From: Ignavibacteria bacterium
GTDB lineage: Bacteria > Bacteroidota > Ignavibacteria > Kapaibacteriales > UBA2268
Reading direction: 5' to 3'
Assembly: GCA_026417135.1 (NCBI GenBank)
Contig: JAOADV010000018.1
Span: forward strand, 1 to 38,164
DNA: 38,164 nucleotides
Position numbers and translations under genes: made by a program. This document shows, piece by piece, positions 18,099 through 26,991 of the stretch. How positions within the stretch are numbered: the first letter of the stretch is position 1; every line of letters begins with the position of its first letter. The notes beneath the pieces were generated by a model that did no database searches, had not been told where the DNA came from, and worked only from the letters and a program-made list of their open reading frames with translations.

Positions 18099-19205
18099 AT
18101 GGCGAAAAAAGGCATTAAAAGGATTTTAATTTTAATAACACTATTATTTCTAAACTTCACGAATTTATTTTCTCAAGCTGGTGGAGCTTCGGTTTTGTTT
18201 ATTTCAATACCTCCAGACGCTCGTGCAAGCGGAATGGGAGAAGTTGGGACTGCAATCGCCGACGATATAAATGCAGTATTTTGGAACCCCGCTGGTTTAG
18301 GCTTTAAAAGATATGTACAAAAAGGGTTCGACCCCGAAGACGTAGTCCCATACCGGCAAATTTCCCTTTCTTTCTCTAAGTGGCTACCACAATTCAACGC
18401 CGACTTGTATTATAGCTACGGAACCGTTGGGCAATTCTTCGAAGCTTTAGATGGTACCGTTGCTTTTAATTTTGTCTTTATGCATCTTGGTGAATTTACA
18501 AGAACCAACGAAAGAGGCGACCCACTTGGTAAGTTTCGCTCGAACGAATTTGCTTTCGGTTTGTCTTACGGCACGATGGTGGCAAAAGACTTTAGCATCG
18601 GCTTTCAACTCAGATTTATCCAATCCAATTTAGCTCCAGCAAGCGCCTTGGCTGGTGGAGATGCTGGTGTGGGCCGTTCCGCCTCGTTCGACCTTGGTTT
18701 ACTCTGGAAACCCACTGAATTAAATGCTTTTGGTTTAGATTTGGGGAATATTTTCTCCCTTGGTTTTAATTTACAAAATGTTGGTCCGAAAATAACTTAT
18801 CGGAAAGAATCCGACCCAATTCCAACAACATTGAGATTAGGAACTGCAATTAACATATATAAGGATGAATACAACGACTTAAAATTTGCTGTTGATATGT
18901 CGAAATTATTAGTATATCGAGACACTCTAACAAGCGACCCCGTACCAAAGTCCTTTATTACTGGCTGGAAAAACCCGGGTGTCGAACTTGCCTTTGGCGC
19001 CGAATACTGGTACGAAAATCTTTTAGCACTTCGAGCTGGCTATTTCAACGAACCTTCAGCACTTGGTAACCGAAAATACTGGAACTTTGGGGCAGGACTC
19101 CGTTACGATATATTCCGACTTGATTTCAGCTTTATCAACACAATCGAAGAGAACCACCCATTAGCAAATACAATGCGATTCTCATTGCTAATCGATTGGA
19201 AGTAA
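18099..19205 (+). CDS. porV: Type IX secretion outer-membrane protein PorV (LptO)
   Basis: A 368-residue FadL-like beta-barrel with a signal peptide ending near FSQAGG. The conserved opening follows: FISIPPDARASGMGE, then WNPAGL, the PorV/PorQ signature. The barrel strands end in a terminal aromatic-containing strand (MRFSLLIDWK), as usual for outer-membrane barrels. PorV shuttles T9SS cargo from the translocon to PorU. ATG 18099 is preceded by GGAGGA with about 4 nt spacing; an upstream TTG at 18087 overlaps that site and is less likely. It forms a two-gene operon with porU. Confidence 0.92.
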   Translation: MAKKGIKRILILITLLFLNFTNLFSQAGGASVLFISIPPDARASGMGEVGTAIADDINAVFWNPAGLGFKRYVQKGFDPEDVVPYRQISLSFSKWLPQFNADLYYSYGTVGQFFEALDGTVAFNFVFMHLGEFTRTNERGDPLGKFRSNEFAFGLSYGTMVAKDFSIGFQLRFIQSNLAPASALAGGDAGVGRSASFDLGLLWKPTELNAFGLDLGNIFSLGFNLQNVGPKITYRKESDPIPTTLRLGTAINIYKDEYNDLKFAVDMSKLLVYRDTLTSDPVPKSFITGWKNPGVELAFGAEYWYENLLALRAGYFNEPSALGNRKYWNFGAGLRYDIFRLDFSFINTIEENHPLANTMRFSLLIDWK

Positions 19206-19414
19206 ACCCAAATACCTTAAGAAAACGACCCCAACTATAACCTTTTACATTAATTAATATTTTTTAAAAAATAAGACTAACCGATTGATTAAAAAACTTA
19301 ATTATTCGAGTTCCCTTTGCAAAAATTTTTTTTCTAATGTTTTATTTATTACTCATTTTTCAAACAATTTAACAGGTTTGTATTAAAAAACTTTCCAAAA
19401 AGTCCTTATTCTTT

Positions 19415-19422
19415 TATTTTTG
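19415..19422 (+). promoter_or_regulatory. -7 element upstream of the symporter gene
   Basis: TATTTTTG at 19415-19422 matches TAnnTTTG exactly and ends 17 nt before the ATG at 19440. The 234-nt gap after porV is AT-rich and shows no hairpin that I could identify. No clear -33 element. Confidence 0.35.
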
Positions 19423-19439
19423 ATTTTTTGCTATGTTGA

Positions 19440-20867
19440 ATGGTTTCGTTCGATTTAAATTTTACGGACTACTTTGTGATTTCTTTATATTACTTATTCA
19501 CCTTTGCAATTGCTTTTATATTCCCGAAATTAAAAGGTAGGATTGACGAAATTGATTACATTAGTGCAGGGAGAAAAGTTACCCTTCCTTTCTTTGTTGC
19601 ATCGCTTGTTGCTACTTGGTACGGCAATATTCTTGGAGTCGGCGAATTTGTCTATCGTTACGGTATTCTTGCTTGGTTTTGTTTTGGGATAGTTTACTAT
19701 ATTAGCGCATTCGCATATTCACTTCTTTTAACTAAACTTATTCGAAATGCACCAGCAAACACAATCCCAGAACAAATTGGTCTTAAATTCGGCGAGACCG
19801 CAAGAATTGTTTCTACAATCATTCTTTCGACAATAACCTTTCCAGCTGTATATGTATTAATGGTTGGAGTTATCTTCCAAATGATTCTCCAGATACCTTT
19901 CTTTTTTGCAATAGTGCTTGGAACAATTCTTACATTTATTTATATTTCTGCTGGGGGTTTTAAATCTAATTTACTTTCAAATTCCTTGCAATTTGTCCTT
20001 ATGTATGCTGGATTTATTGTTCTTTCTATCTTTGCTCTGCAATCGATTAATTTCGACTTCATTAAGTTCAGCAACCTTCCCCAAAGTCATTTATCTTTGC
20101 TTGGCAATGCATCTTGGCAATTTATAGTTTCGTGGATAATTATCTCGTTCCAAACTTTTATAGACCCAAGTTTCTTTCAGCGATGTATCTCGGCAAAATC
20201 TATTAAAGTTGCCCGCAAAGGAATACTTATTTCGATACTTTTTTGGCTCCTTTTCGATACAATGACCGTAACAACTGGTCTAATTGCAAAAATTCATTTT
20301 CCAGACATTAACCCATTACTAACTTACCCAATATTGAGCAACGAGTTTTTACCACACTTTTGGAAAGGCTTCTTCATTGTCGCAATGCTTGCAACGATTG
20401 TTTCCACTCTTGAAAGTTATACTTTTTTATCCGCTTTGATGATTGGAAACGATTTATTTAGTAAAGTAAGACTCTTGGAAAACAAATCATTAAAAGCTCG
20501 GATACGAATTGGACTTGTAGTAACAGCTATTTTTTCAATATTTCTATCTGTTGCTATTCCTTCGGCAATAGATTTAATATATCGAACAAGTGCAATAGCA
20601 TTCCCTGCACTATTTTACCCGCTAATGATTAGCTTCACAAAGAAAAAACTTATATCGAACAGACAATCGATTTGGTTGATGAGCATTTCTGCACTTGCAA
20701 CCATCTTTTTCATAGTAGTAAAATATTACGTAGTTTTAGACAATTCCTTTGTAAAGAACCTAACTTCGCTCGAACCAATGTTTTTTGGATTTATTTGCTC
20801 AACATTACTTTTTTTAATTTTTGTTTCTATCAAAAAACCTCGAGCTACCACCACCACTCGGGTTTAG
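19440..20867 (+). CDS. Sodium:solute symporter family transporter
   Basis: A 475-residue polytopic membrane protein with about thirteen hydrophobic segments. The sodium:solute symporter (SSS) pattern is visible. An early DYISAGRKVTLPFFVASLVATWYG segment carries the unwound helix 1 region, followed by GEFVYRYGI. A central block (SWIIISFQTFIDPSFFQRCISAK) matches the conserved signature where SSS proteins coordinate substrate and sodium. The substrate cannot be told from sequence; proline, pantothenate, sugars and others occur in this family. The gene is single, with its own promoter element, and its last 23 nt overlap the 3' end of gpsA on the opposite strand. Confidence 0.88.
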   Translation: MVSFDLNFTDYFVISLYYLFTFAIAFIFPKLKGRIDEIDYISAGRKVTLPFFVASLVATWYGNILGVGEFVYRYGILAWFCFGIVYYISAFAYSLLLTKLIRNAPANTIPEQIGLKFGETARIVSTIILSTITFPAVYVLMVGVIFQMILQIPFFFAIVLGTILTFIYISAGGFKSNLLSNSLQFVLMYAGFIVLSIFALQSINFDFIKFSNLPQSHLSLLGNASWQFIVSWIIISFQTFIDPSFFQRCISAKSIKVARKGILISILFWLLFDTMTVTTGLIAKIHFPDINPLLTYPILSNEFLPHFWKGFFIVAMLATIVSTLESYTFLSALMIGNDLFSKVRLLENKSLKARIRIGLVVTAIFSIFLSVAIPSAIDLIYRTSAIAFPALFYPLMISFTKKKLISNRQSIWLMSISALATIFFIVVKYYVVLDNSFVKNLTSLEPMFFGFICSTLLFLIFVSIKKPRATTTTRV

Positions 20868-21840
20868 TCTGTCGAATCATTAAATCCGAAATCGCTGCGA
20901 GTGGATTTAGCCCTTCGAACATTATTTCGTAAACTTTTTCTGTAATCGGAATTTCAACCGATATTGCTTTCGAAATATTTAGTGCAGAAATAGTTGTATC
21001 GACACCTTCGGCAACAGCATTCATTGTTGAAACTATATCGGCGAGCTTTCTACCTTTTGCAAGCTCCTCGCCAACGAAGCGATTACGACTATGGCGACTT
21101 GAACAAGTAGCAACAAGGTCGCCTAACCCAGAAAGACCAGAAAACGTAATGGGGTCCGCACCTAAAGCAACTCCAAGACGAGTAATTTCCGCCAAACCCC
21201 GTGTAATCAAAGCAGCCTTTGCATTGTCGCCAAGTTTAAGCCCATCAACAATTCCAGATGCAATAGCAATAACATTTTTCAAGGCTCCGCCAAGTTCGCA
21301 ACCAACAACATCGGAATTCGTATAGACACGGAAATATCTATTGGTAAAAACTTTTTGAACAAAATTAGCAAATTCCTTATTGGACGAAGCAACAACCAAC
21401 GCAGTTGGAATCTTTAAAACAACTTCTTCGGCGTGACTTGGTCCGGTCAAGATTGCATAATTGCTTGCTTTTAGTCCAAAATCATTTAAAATTTCAGAAA
21501 TCCTTTTATTTGTCTGCTTTTCGATTCCTTTAGCTACATTTACAACTAAGCGACCCTCCAATTTGATTTTATAAGTATCGAGTAACGACCGGATGAACTG
21601 GGTTGGAATTGCTTGAACAATTAAATCTGTTTCGGATAAAAATTCAATTTCTTTTGAAAACTCAATACTTTCGTGAATTTTTATATTTTTAAGATATTTT
21701 TCGTTCTCTCTTTTGAGGCTAATTTCATCGAGCAAACTACTTTCGTGCGACCAAACAACAACACGATAACCATTTTCCGAAAGCAAATTTGCAATTGCAG
21801 TGGCCCAAGCCCCAATCCCAAGAATCCCAATCTTTATCAT
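20845..21840 (-). CDS. gpsA: NAD(P)-dependent glycerol-3-phosphate dehydrogenase
   Basis: A 331-residue enzyme that reduces dihydroxyacetone phosphate to sn-glycerol 3-phosphate for phospholipid synthesis. The Rossmann motif near the start is GILGIGAWATAIA, where many GpsA have GAGSWGTA, so two positions are swapped to alanine-type residues. The catalytic region is typical (VNVAKGIE, TGPSHAEEV, GGALKNVIAIASG with the conserved Lys, and GLSGLGDLVATC). ATGA overlap (21837-21840) couples it to plsY upstream. The next two steps are therefore adjacent: gpsA makes the substrate that PlsY acylates. The tail overlaps the symporter gene convergently by 23 nt. Confidence 0.95.
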   Translation of the reverse strand: MIKIGILGIGAWATAIANLLSENGYRVVVWSHESSLLDEISLKRENEKYLKNIKIHESIEFSKEIEFLSETDLIVQAIPTQFIRSLLDTYKIKLEGRLVVNVAKGIEKQTNKRISEILNDFGLKASNYAILTGPSHAEEVVLKIPTALVVASSNKEFANFVQKVFTNRYFRVYTNSDVVGCELGGALKNVIAIASGIVDGLKLGDNAKAALITRGLAEITRLGVALGADPITFSGLSGLGDLVATCSSRHSRNRFVGEELAKGRKLADIVSTMNAVAEGVDTTISALNISKAISVEIPITEKVYEIMFEGLNPLAAISDLMIRQTKPEWWW

Positions 21841-22526
21841 TTGTTTTTCCTCGAAAATTTAAAAATTTGAAGCTTATCGAATTTATTTTCAGTCCCCGAT
21901 AGCAAACGTTTAATATTACTGCGATGAGTAAATAAGATAAGTAGCAATAAAAACAAGGAAAATACCGCAAGAATTGAAAAGTTCTGGTATTCATACCCCA
22001 AAACATAGTAACGGAAGAAAATAGTAGATGGATAGAAAATTACTGCGATAATTGAACCAAGCGACACATACCCAGAAGCGAAGAAAACCAAAAGAAAAAC
22101 CCCAACGCAAATAAATACTTCGAGCGGAGTAATCGCAAGAAGCATACCCATTGCAGTGTTTATTCCTTTTCCGCCACGGAAGCCAACAAACACAGAAAAT
22201 ATGTGTCCGCCAACGGCAACCAGACCATAAATTATTTTCAAGCCAGTTTCTCCCAAAAACGCCGGTAAAAAATTATTGTTATACAGCCAATAAATCTCGG
22301 AGGCAATGAAAGCAACGGGAATAAAGCCTTTGGCAATATCAACAACTTGAACAACAATACCCCAGAATGCACCTAACTCACGGAAAACATTTGTGCTTCC
22401 CATATTCCCACTTCCACGAGTGCGAATATCGAAGCCAAAGAAGAATTTGCTCACTATTACAGCCGTCGGAATTGAACCAAGAAGGTAGCTAATTATAAGA
22501 CCAATGAAAAACCAAGAAGCTTCCAT
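21837..22526 (-). CDS. plsY: Glycerol-3-phosphate acyltransferase PlsY
   Basis: A 229-residue, multi-helix membrane enzyme that transfers an acyl group from acyl-phosphate to glycerol 3-phosphate. The three PlsY motifs are present: LGSIPTAVIV, SGNMGSTNVFR and GHIFSVFVGFRGGKGINTA. It is slightly longer than many relatives because of a basic C-terminal tail (KLQIFKFSRKNK). It is the first gene of a two-gene operon with gpsA, overlapping it by 4 nt. Its partner PlsX is not in this window. The ATG at 22526 has no strong Shine-Dalgarno. Confidence 0.95.
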   Translation of the reverse strand: MEASWFFIGLIISYLLGSIPTAVIVSKFFFGFDIRTRGSGNMGSTNVFRELGAFWGIVVQVVDIAKGFIPVAFIASEIYWLYNNNFLPAFLGETGLKIIYGLVAVGGHIFSVFVGFRGGKGINTAMGMLLAITPLEVFICVGVFLLVFFASGYVSLGSIIAVIFYPSTIFFRYYVLGYEYQNFSILAVFSLFLLLLILFTHRSNIKRLLSGTENKFDKLQIFKFSRKNK

Positions 22527-22552
22527 AATTCAAGTTTGTAATTGCAAAATTG

Positions 22553-22560
22553 CAAAAATA
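22553..22560 (-). promoter_or_regulatory. -7 element of plsY-gpsA, next to a doubled octamer
   Basis: On the minus strand TATTTTTG (complement of 22553-22560) fits TAnnTTTG and lies 26 nt before the plsY ATG. The adjacent plus-strand octamer ATTGCAAA is repeated directly at 22541-22548 and 22549-22556. The nearest TTA is 23 nt upstream, slightly far. Confidence 0.4.
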
Positions 22561-22766
22561 ATCCCAAAATTGCCATTGAATGATAAATAAATTCTATTTC
22601 AAAAGGTTGGAGCAAGGAATTCTTAAAACACAAAATTCGTTTTATTAGTAACTTTCAGCAAACATTGAAACTCTAAGTTCAACTTAACACTGCACAAAAC
22701 ATCTTTATTAAAGCGATAGCCTATTGGTAAAAAATTTTTAATTTGCTTCTTTATTCAAGGGGAAAA

Positions 22767-23678
22767 ATGAAAATTCTAATCACTGATGGTATCGACAAAA
22801 AAGGCGAAGAAATTCTTCGCAGCGCTGGTTTCGACTTAACAATAAAAAAACTAACACCGGACGAATTAGTCGCTCAAATCGTTGACTACGACGGAATTAT
22901 TGTTCGCTCTGCAACAAAAGTTACCAAGCAAGTCATCGAATCTGGTAAAAATCTCAAAGTTATCGCTCGAGGCGGTGTCGGATTGGACAACATCGATGTC
23001 GAAACAGCAAAAAGCAAAGGAATTCAAGTTCTTAACACACCGGGTGCTTCTTCAATTTCCGTTGCCGAACTTGCAATTGCTCATATGTTTGCTCTTGCAA
23101 GGTTCTTAAATTTGAGTAATATTGAAATGCGACAAGGAAAGTGGCCCAAAAAGGAATATTCGGAGGGTTTTGAACTAACTGGAAAGACATTGGGAATTAT
23201 TGGAATTGGAAATATTGGCCGCGAAGTTGCAAAACGAGCTCTTGGACTCGAAATGAAAGTTATAGCATACGACCCTTATGTTACAAGTGTTAACTTAGAC
23301 GTTGAGTTAGTTTCGAAAGAAGAACTTTTAGCTCGCTCCGATATAATTACGCTACATTTGCCAAAGGTTGAAGGCGAACCGCCAGCCCTTTCTTCAATCG
23401 AATTTTCCAAAGTGAAGAAAGGCGTTGTTATCATAAACTGTGCTCGGGGTGGTGTTGTGGACGAAAAAGCTCTTCTCGAAGCTTTAAATAATGGAACTGT
23501 TCGTGCCGCTGGCATTGATGTTTTCGAAAGTGAACCACCAACAGAAGCACAGAAAGAATTAATTAATCATCCTCGTGTTTCTGTAACTCCGCATATTGGT
23601 GCATCAACAATCGAGGCACAAGAGCGTGTGGGTATTGAAATCGCACAAAAAGTTGTCGAAGCCTTTTCAAAATTGTAA
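22767..23678 (+). CDS. serA: D-3-phosphoglycerate dehydrogenase, short form without ACT domain
   Basis: A 303-residue D-2-hydroxyacid dehydrogenase. The substrate region ARGGVGLDNIDVETAK with NTPGASSISVAELA is characteristic of SerA rather than lactate or glycerate dehydrogenases. The NAD motif is GIGNIGRE. The catalytic set is intact: Arg in NCARGGVVDE, Glu in FESEPP and His in TPHIGAST. It ends right after the catalytic domain, so the ACT/ASB regulatory domains that give serine feedback inhibition in long SerA proteins are absent. ATG 22767 follows AAGGGG; a TTG at 22743 is less likely. The DUF1015 gene starts 11 nt after its stop. Confidence 0.88.
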   Translation: MKILITDGIDKKGEEILRSAGFDLTIKKLTPDELVAQIVDYDGIIVRSATKVTKQVIESGKNLKVIARGGVGLDNIDVETAKSKGIQVLNTPGASSISVAELAIAHMFALARFLNLSNIEMRQGKWPKKEYSEGFELTGKTLGIIGIGNIGREVAKRALGLEMKVIAYDPYVTSVNLDVELVSKEELLARSDIITLHLPKVEGEPPALSSIEFSKVKKGVVIINCARGGVVDEKALLEALNNGTVRAAGIDVFESEPPTEAQKELINHPRVSVTPHIGASTIEAQERVGIEIAQKVVEAFSKL

Positions 23679-23689
23679 TCGGAGGACTT

Positions 23690-24934
23690 ATGCCAGTATT
23701 TAAGCCTTTCCAAGCATACAGACCGAAACGGGAGTTTGCCCACCTTGTTGCTTCAAAACCCTACGACGTTCTATCGACCGAAGAAGCAAGAGAAGAAGCA
23801 AAGGATAATCCACTTTCTTTCCTTCACGTTGGTAAATCCGAGATTGACCTCGACCCTTCGATTGACATTTATGACCAAAGAGTTTACTTAAAAGCTAAAG
23901 AAAACCTTTGGAAACTAATTAATGATGGTATTTTGGAGAAAGACCCCGAACCATATTATTACCTTTGGTTACAATCTATGGGAACTCGCACTCAAATTGG
24001 GCTTGTCGGCTGTGCCTCTGTCGAAGACTATTGGAAAGACATAATTAAAAAACACGAAAAAACCCGAAAAGACAAAGAAGAAGACAGAGCCAATCATATC
24101 AGAGTAACAAATGCTCATACCGGACCTATTTTCCTTACCTTTCGAAGCGACCCCGATTACGAAAATATTGTAAGCAAAGTTCAAAAAAATGAACCTATCT
24201 ACGATTTCATTTCCGAAGACAATGTTCATCAGAAAATTTGGATAATCAAGGACCCAATATTGATAAACGAAATTAGAAACTTTTTCGAAAAGAGCATAGA
24301 TACTTTATATGTCGCCGACGGCCATCATCGCTCCGCTGCTGCCGCCATTGTCGGCAGAGAACGAGCCGAAAATAATCCAAATCATCAAGGAACGGAAGAG
24401 TATAATTTTTTCTTGGCTGTTGCTTTTCCAGAAAATCATCTGCACATTTTAGATTACAATCGAGTAATAAAAGATTTAAATGAATTAACAAAAGAGGAAT
24501 TTTTTGAAAAACTTGGTGAAGTCGTCGAAATATCTAAAAGCGATACCCAATTTAAACCAACAAAAAAAGGCGAAATTGGTATGTATTTAGATGGCGCTTG
24601 GTATAAACTCGAAATAAAACCACGATTCTATTTGATCGACGACCCAGTAGAAAAATTAGACATTTCGATACTACAAAACCATATTCTTGCTCCGATTCTT
24701 GGTATCGACGACCCGAGAACATCCAAAAGAATAGACTTTGTTGGCGGAATTCGTGGCCTTTCAGAGTTAGAAAAAAGAGTAAACAGCGGGGAAATGAGAA
24801 TTGCATTCGCTATGTATCCAACTTCGATAGATGAATTACTTTCAATTGCCGATGCTGGAAAGATTATGCCCCCCAAATCGACTTGGTTCGAGCCAAAATT
24901 GAAAGACGGATTGTTCGTCCATTTTCTCGATTAA
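23690..24934 (+). CDS. DUF1015 family protein, probably linked to serine metabolism
   Basis: A 414-residue soluble protein. It opens with FKPFQAYRPKREFAHLVASKPYDVLS, split across MPVFKPFQAYRPKR and the following phrase, as usual for DUF1015. The most striking motif is ADGHHRSAAA (Asp210, His212, His213, Arg214). It resembles the G-x-H-R type loops of the ParB/sulfiredoxin/SerK superfamily, some of which bind ATP or ADP. No signal peptide or membrane segment is seen. It lies 11 nt after serA and is very probably co-transcribed. DUF1015 genes beside serine-pathway genes are a known arrangement, but I know of no settled function, so a kinase-like role remains an inference. Confidence 0.85.
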   Translation: MPVFKPFQAYRPKREFAHLVASKPYDVLSTEEAREEAKDNPLSFLHVGKSEIDLDPSIDIYDQRVYLKAKENLWKLINDGILEKDPEPYYYLWLQSMGTRTQIGLVGCASVEDYWKDIIKKHEKTRKDKEEDRANHIRVTNAHTGPIFLTFRSDPDYENIVSKVQKNEPIYDFISEDNVHQKIWIIKDPILINEIRNFFEKSIDTLYVADGHHRSAAAAIVGRERAENNPNHQGTEEYNFFLAVAFPENHLHILDYNRVIKDLNELTKEEFFEKLGEVVEISKSDTQFKPTKKGEIGMYLDGAWYKLEIKPRFYLIDDPVEKLDISILQNHILAPILGIDDPRTSKRIDFVGGIRGLSELEKRVNSGEMRIAFAMYPTSIDELLSIADAGKIMPPKSTWFEPKLKDGLFVHFLD

Positions 24935-25021
24935 GTTTATAAGTTCTATAAAACTGTTATATTTTTTCAAAGACAAAAAGCAACGAATGTTTAACATAAG
25001 TTTTAAACAATCAGATTACTT

Positions 25022-25029
25022 TATTTTTG
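25022..25029 (+). promoter_or_regulatory. -7 element upstream of the clpS-like gene
   Basis: TATTTTTG at 25022-25029 matches TAnnTTTG exactly and ends 39 nt before the ATG at 25069. A TTA at 25003-25005 is 16 nt upstream, one short of the usual spacing. Confidence 0.35.
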
Positions 25030-25068
25030 TGAATTTCAAATTTCTTTAATCAAATTTTGTTTTTACTT

Positions 25069-25371
25069 ATGAAAGTTTTTTGGATTAAAAACCAATCCAC
25101 AGACGAAAAGGAAGAAACATTAACAATCGATACAACTGGAACAACTTTTCCAGCTAGGGTAATTCTGTTTAACGACGATATTCATACTTTCGAAGAGGTT
25201 GCGTTACAATTAGTTAAAGCTATCCATTGCACATACGAACAAGGTTTAGATATCGCCTGGGAAGTACATACAAAGGGCAAAGCTTGCGTATACGAAGGAG
25301 ATATTGCTGATTGCCTAAGAGTTAGTGCAATACTCGAAGAAATTGCACTCCACACCCAAATAGAAACTTAG
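25069..25371 (+). CDS. clpS: ATP-dependent Clp protease adaptor ClpS
   Basis: A 100-residue protein with the ClpS core: ARVILFNDDIHTFEEVA contains the NDD of the N-degron pocket, and WEVHTKGKACVYEGDI contains the VHTKG segment that lines it. The family delivers proteins with destabilising N-terminal residues to ClpAP or ClpC-type unfoldases. The N-terminal extension before the core is about 27 residues, acid- and threonine-rich, and could be the flexible arm that engages the unfoldase. ATG 25069 was chosen over an in-frame TTG 12 nt earlier. It converges with the last gene of the chemotaxis array, with only 4 nt between stops. Confidence 0.85.
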   Translation: MKVFWIKNQSTDEKEETLTIDTTGTTFPARVILFNDDIHTFEEVALQLVKAIHCTYEQGLDIAWEVHTKGKACVYEGDIADCLRVSAILEEIALHTQIET

Positions 25372-25375
25372 CTAC

Positions 25376-25879
25376 TTATTCAAACTCCAATTCTATTCTG
25401 ATTAATTCACCACATTTACACTTAACTTCGATTGCCTTTACATCCCCATTTTCATCTCGTATAATTCGATGCAAAAGATTAGAATCATTATTTTCGCGTG
25501 AAATCGACCCCTCAAGTATTTGTTGTTGACTTTCTTGATTCTTCGATAAATTCGAATTTGCTGGACTTGAACTTGTAGCGATGGGCTTACCAATTATATA
25601 ATCGACAAATTTCGAGGACAAGGTTGTGGTTCTTTCCTTTTTAAATTCATCATCGAAAAAATCGACAAACTTTGTTCGTAATTCCCTTTGTTCATCCCGA
25701 TAAAGGAAATATTGGTCCAGAGCAGTATTTATTCTCTTTAATTCTTCCAAATTAATCTCGGAAGTGTTTAATTCCAAAGACTTGGGTAGTAAAGAAGTTG
25801 AAAAAACTTCATAATAGGTAAAAGCTGGTTCTATTTTCAAATTTTCGGCAATTTCTTTAGAAATTACATTTCTTTTCAT
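25376..25879 (-). CDS. Unknown protein at the end of the chemotaxis array
   Basis: A 167-residue protein with no recognised domain. Residues 1-90 are mainly charged and helical, including a Glu/Arg/Asp-rich stretch (YFLYRDEQRELRTKFVDFF). Residues 100-130 are low-complexity (Ser, Asn, Gln). The last 30 residues form a short conserved-looking beta module with Cys154-x-Cys156-Gly (CKCGELIRIELEFE). These are its only cysteines, so any metal site would need a partner or a dimer. ATGA overlap couples it to cheB. Position implies a role in the chemosensory pathway or its output. There is no signal peptide or membrane helix. Confidence 0.7.
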   Translation of the reverse strand: MKRNVISKEIAENLKIEPAFTYYEVFSTSLLPKSLELNTSEINLEELKRINTALDQYFLYRDEQRELRTKFVDFFDDEFKKERTTTLSSKFVDYIIGKPIATSSSPANSNLSKNQESQQQILEGSISRENNDSNLLHRIIRDENGDVKAIEVKCKCGELIRIELEFE

Positions 25880-26982
25880 TTGACTTTTCCTCCAAGTTCA
25901 CAAATCACTCGAGGAATATTATCTAAATGGACAACTTCATTAGCTATTTTATGGTTTATGACGGAATTTGGCATACTCGCAATCACGCAGCTATCTGGAC
26001 TTTGGGCAATCACGTACCCACCCTTACTACTAACTTGTTTTAAACCTTCGGTTCCATCGCTACCCATTCCAGTCATAATTAAACCAACCACCTTCTTTCC
26101 GAAAACATTCGCAAGCGAGTCAAACATAACATCCGCAGAAGGTTTGAAAGTTGTTTGTGGCTCTTGCGAGATTACAATTTTCCCATACCTACTTACTGTC
26201 ATTTGCAATCCACCTGGAGCAATATATGCAAACCCATTTTGCAATGTTTCGTTATTTTCGGCTTCTTTAACCGTAAGAGGAGAAATTGAATTCAATCGAT
26301 TAGCAAGGGATTGAGTAAAAACTGGGGGCATATGTTGAACTATGAGTATTGGGAATGGCAAGTCCGGACATAAATTCTCGAACACTTTTTGCAAAGAAGC
26401 TGGTCCCCCAGTTGAAATGGCAATTCCAACAACATCGATTTCACTTGGGCTGGGTCGATGTCTAATAGTTACGAAATCTCGGTCAATTGTAGGTTCTTTT
26501 GGTTCAAGTTCGACTTGTACCTTATCCTTCGAAGATTGGTGAAATTTTTGCAATAGTCTTCGACGATGTAATCTATTTCGTAGCTCGGAATTTCTTGCGA
26601 TATTACGAACCTTATTTAACAGCTCGGCTTTTATCGTAGCCATTTCAGTATAATTGCCCTTTTTAGCGATGAAATCAACCGCACCAAGTTCTAAAGCTTC
26701 GAGTGTTGCATTTGCACCATCAGTTGTCAACGAACTTACCATAATTACTGGAATGGGGTTACTCTTCATTATTTCGCCAAGAGCTTCCAATCCATTCATA
26801 ACGGGCATTTCAATATCCATTGTAATTACGTCTGGAGAGAGATTTGCAGCCATATCTACTGCTTCTTTCCCATTCCTAGCTAAACCGACAATTTCAATAT
26901 CTGGTTCTGTAAAGATTTTAGCTAAGGCTTGTCGCATAAATACAGAATCATCGACTATCAAAAGTTTAATTTTGTTGGTCAT
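25876..26982 (-). CDS. cheB: Chemotaxis response regulator protein-glutamate methylesterase CheB
   Basis: A 368-residue two-domain enzyme that demethylates and deamidates chemoreceptors during adaptation. The receiver domain is residues 1-125, with phosphoacceptor Asp56 (MDIEMPVMNG). A basic linker of about 50 residues follows. The esterase domain has the full triad: Ser190 in AISTGGP, His217 in IVQHMPP and Asp309 in GMGSDG. Its substrate receptors are not in this window, so they must be encoded elsewhere. It follows cheA by 9 nt and overlaps the terminal unknown gene by 4 nt. Confidence 0.96.
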   Translation of the reverse strand: MTNKIKLLIVDDSVFMRQALAKIFTEPDIEIVGLARNGKEAVDMAANLSPDVITMDIEMPVMNGLEALGEIMKSNPIPVIMVSSLTTDGANATLEALELGAVDFIAKKGNYTEMATIKAELLNKVRNIARNSELRNRLHRRRLLQKFHQSSKDKVQVELEPKEPTIDRDFVTIRHRPSPSEIDVVGIAISTGGPASLQKVFENLCPDLPFPILIVQHMPPVFTQSLANRLNSISPLTVKEAENNETLQNGFAYIAPGGLQMTVSRYGKIVISQEPQTTFKPSADVMFDSLANVFGKKVVGLIMTGMGSDGTEGLKQVSSKGGYVIAQSPDSCVIASMPNSVINHKIANEVVHLDNIPRVICELGGKVK

Positions 26983-26991
26983 AAAGCAAAC

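Noticed and set aside
20845-20867. Convergent overlap of the symporter and gpsA as a regulatory antisense system
   Set aside because: Twenty-three shared nucleotides at two gene ends is common compaction; nothing else supports regulation.
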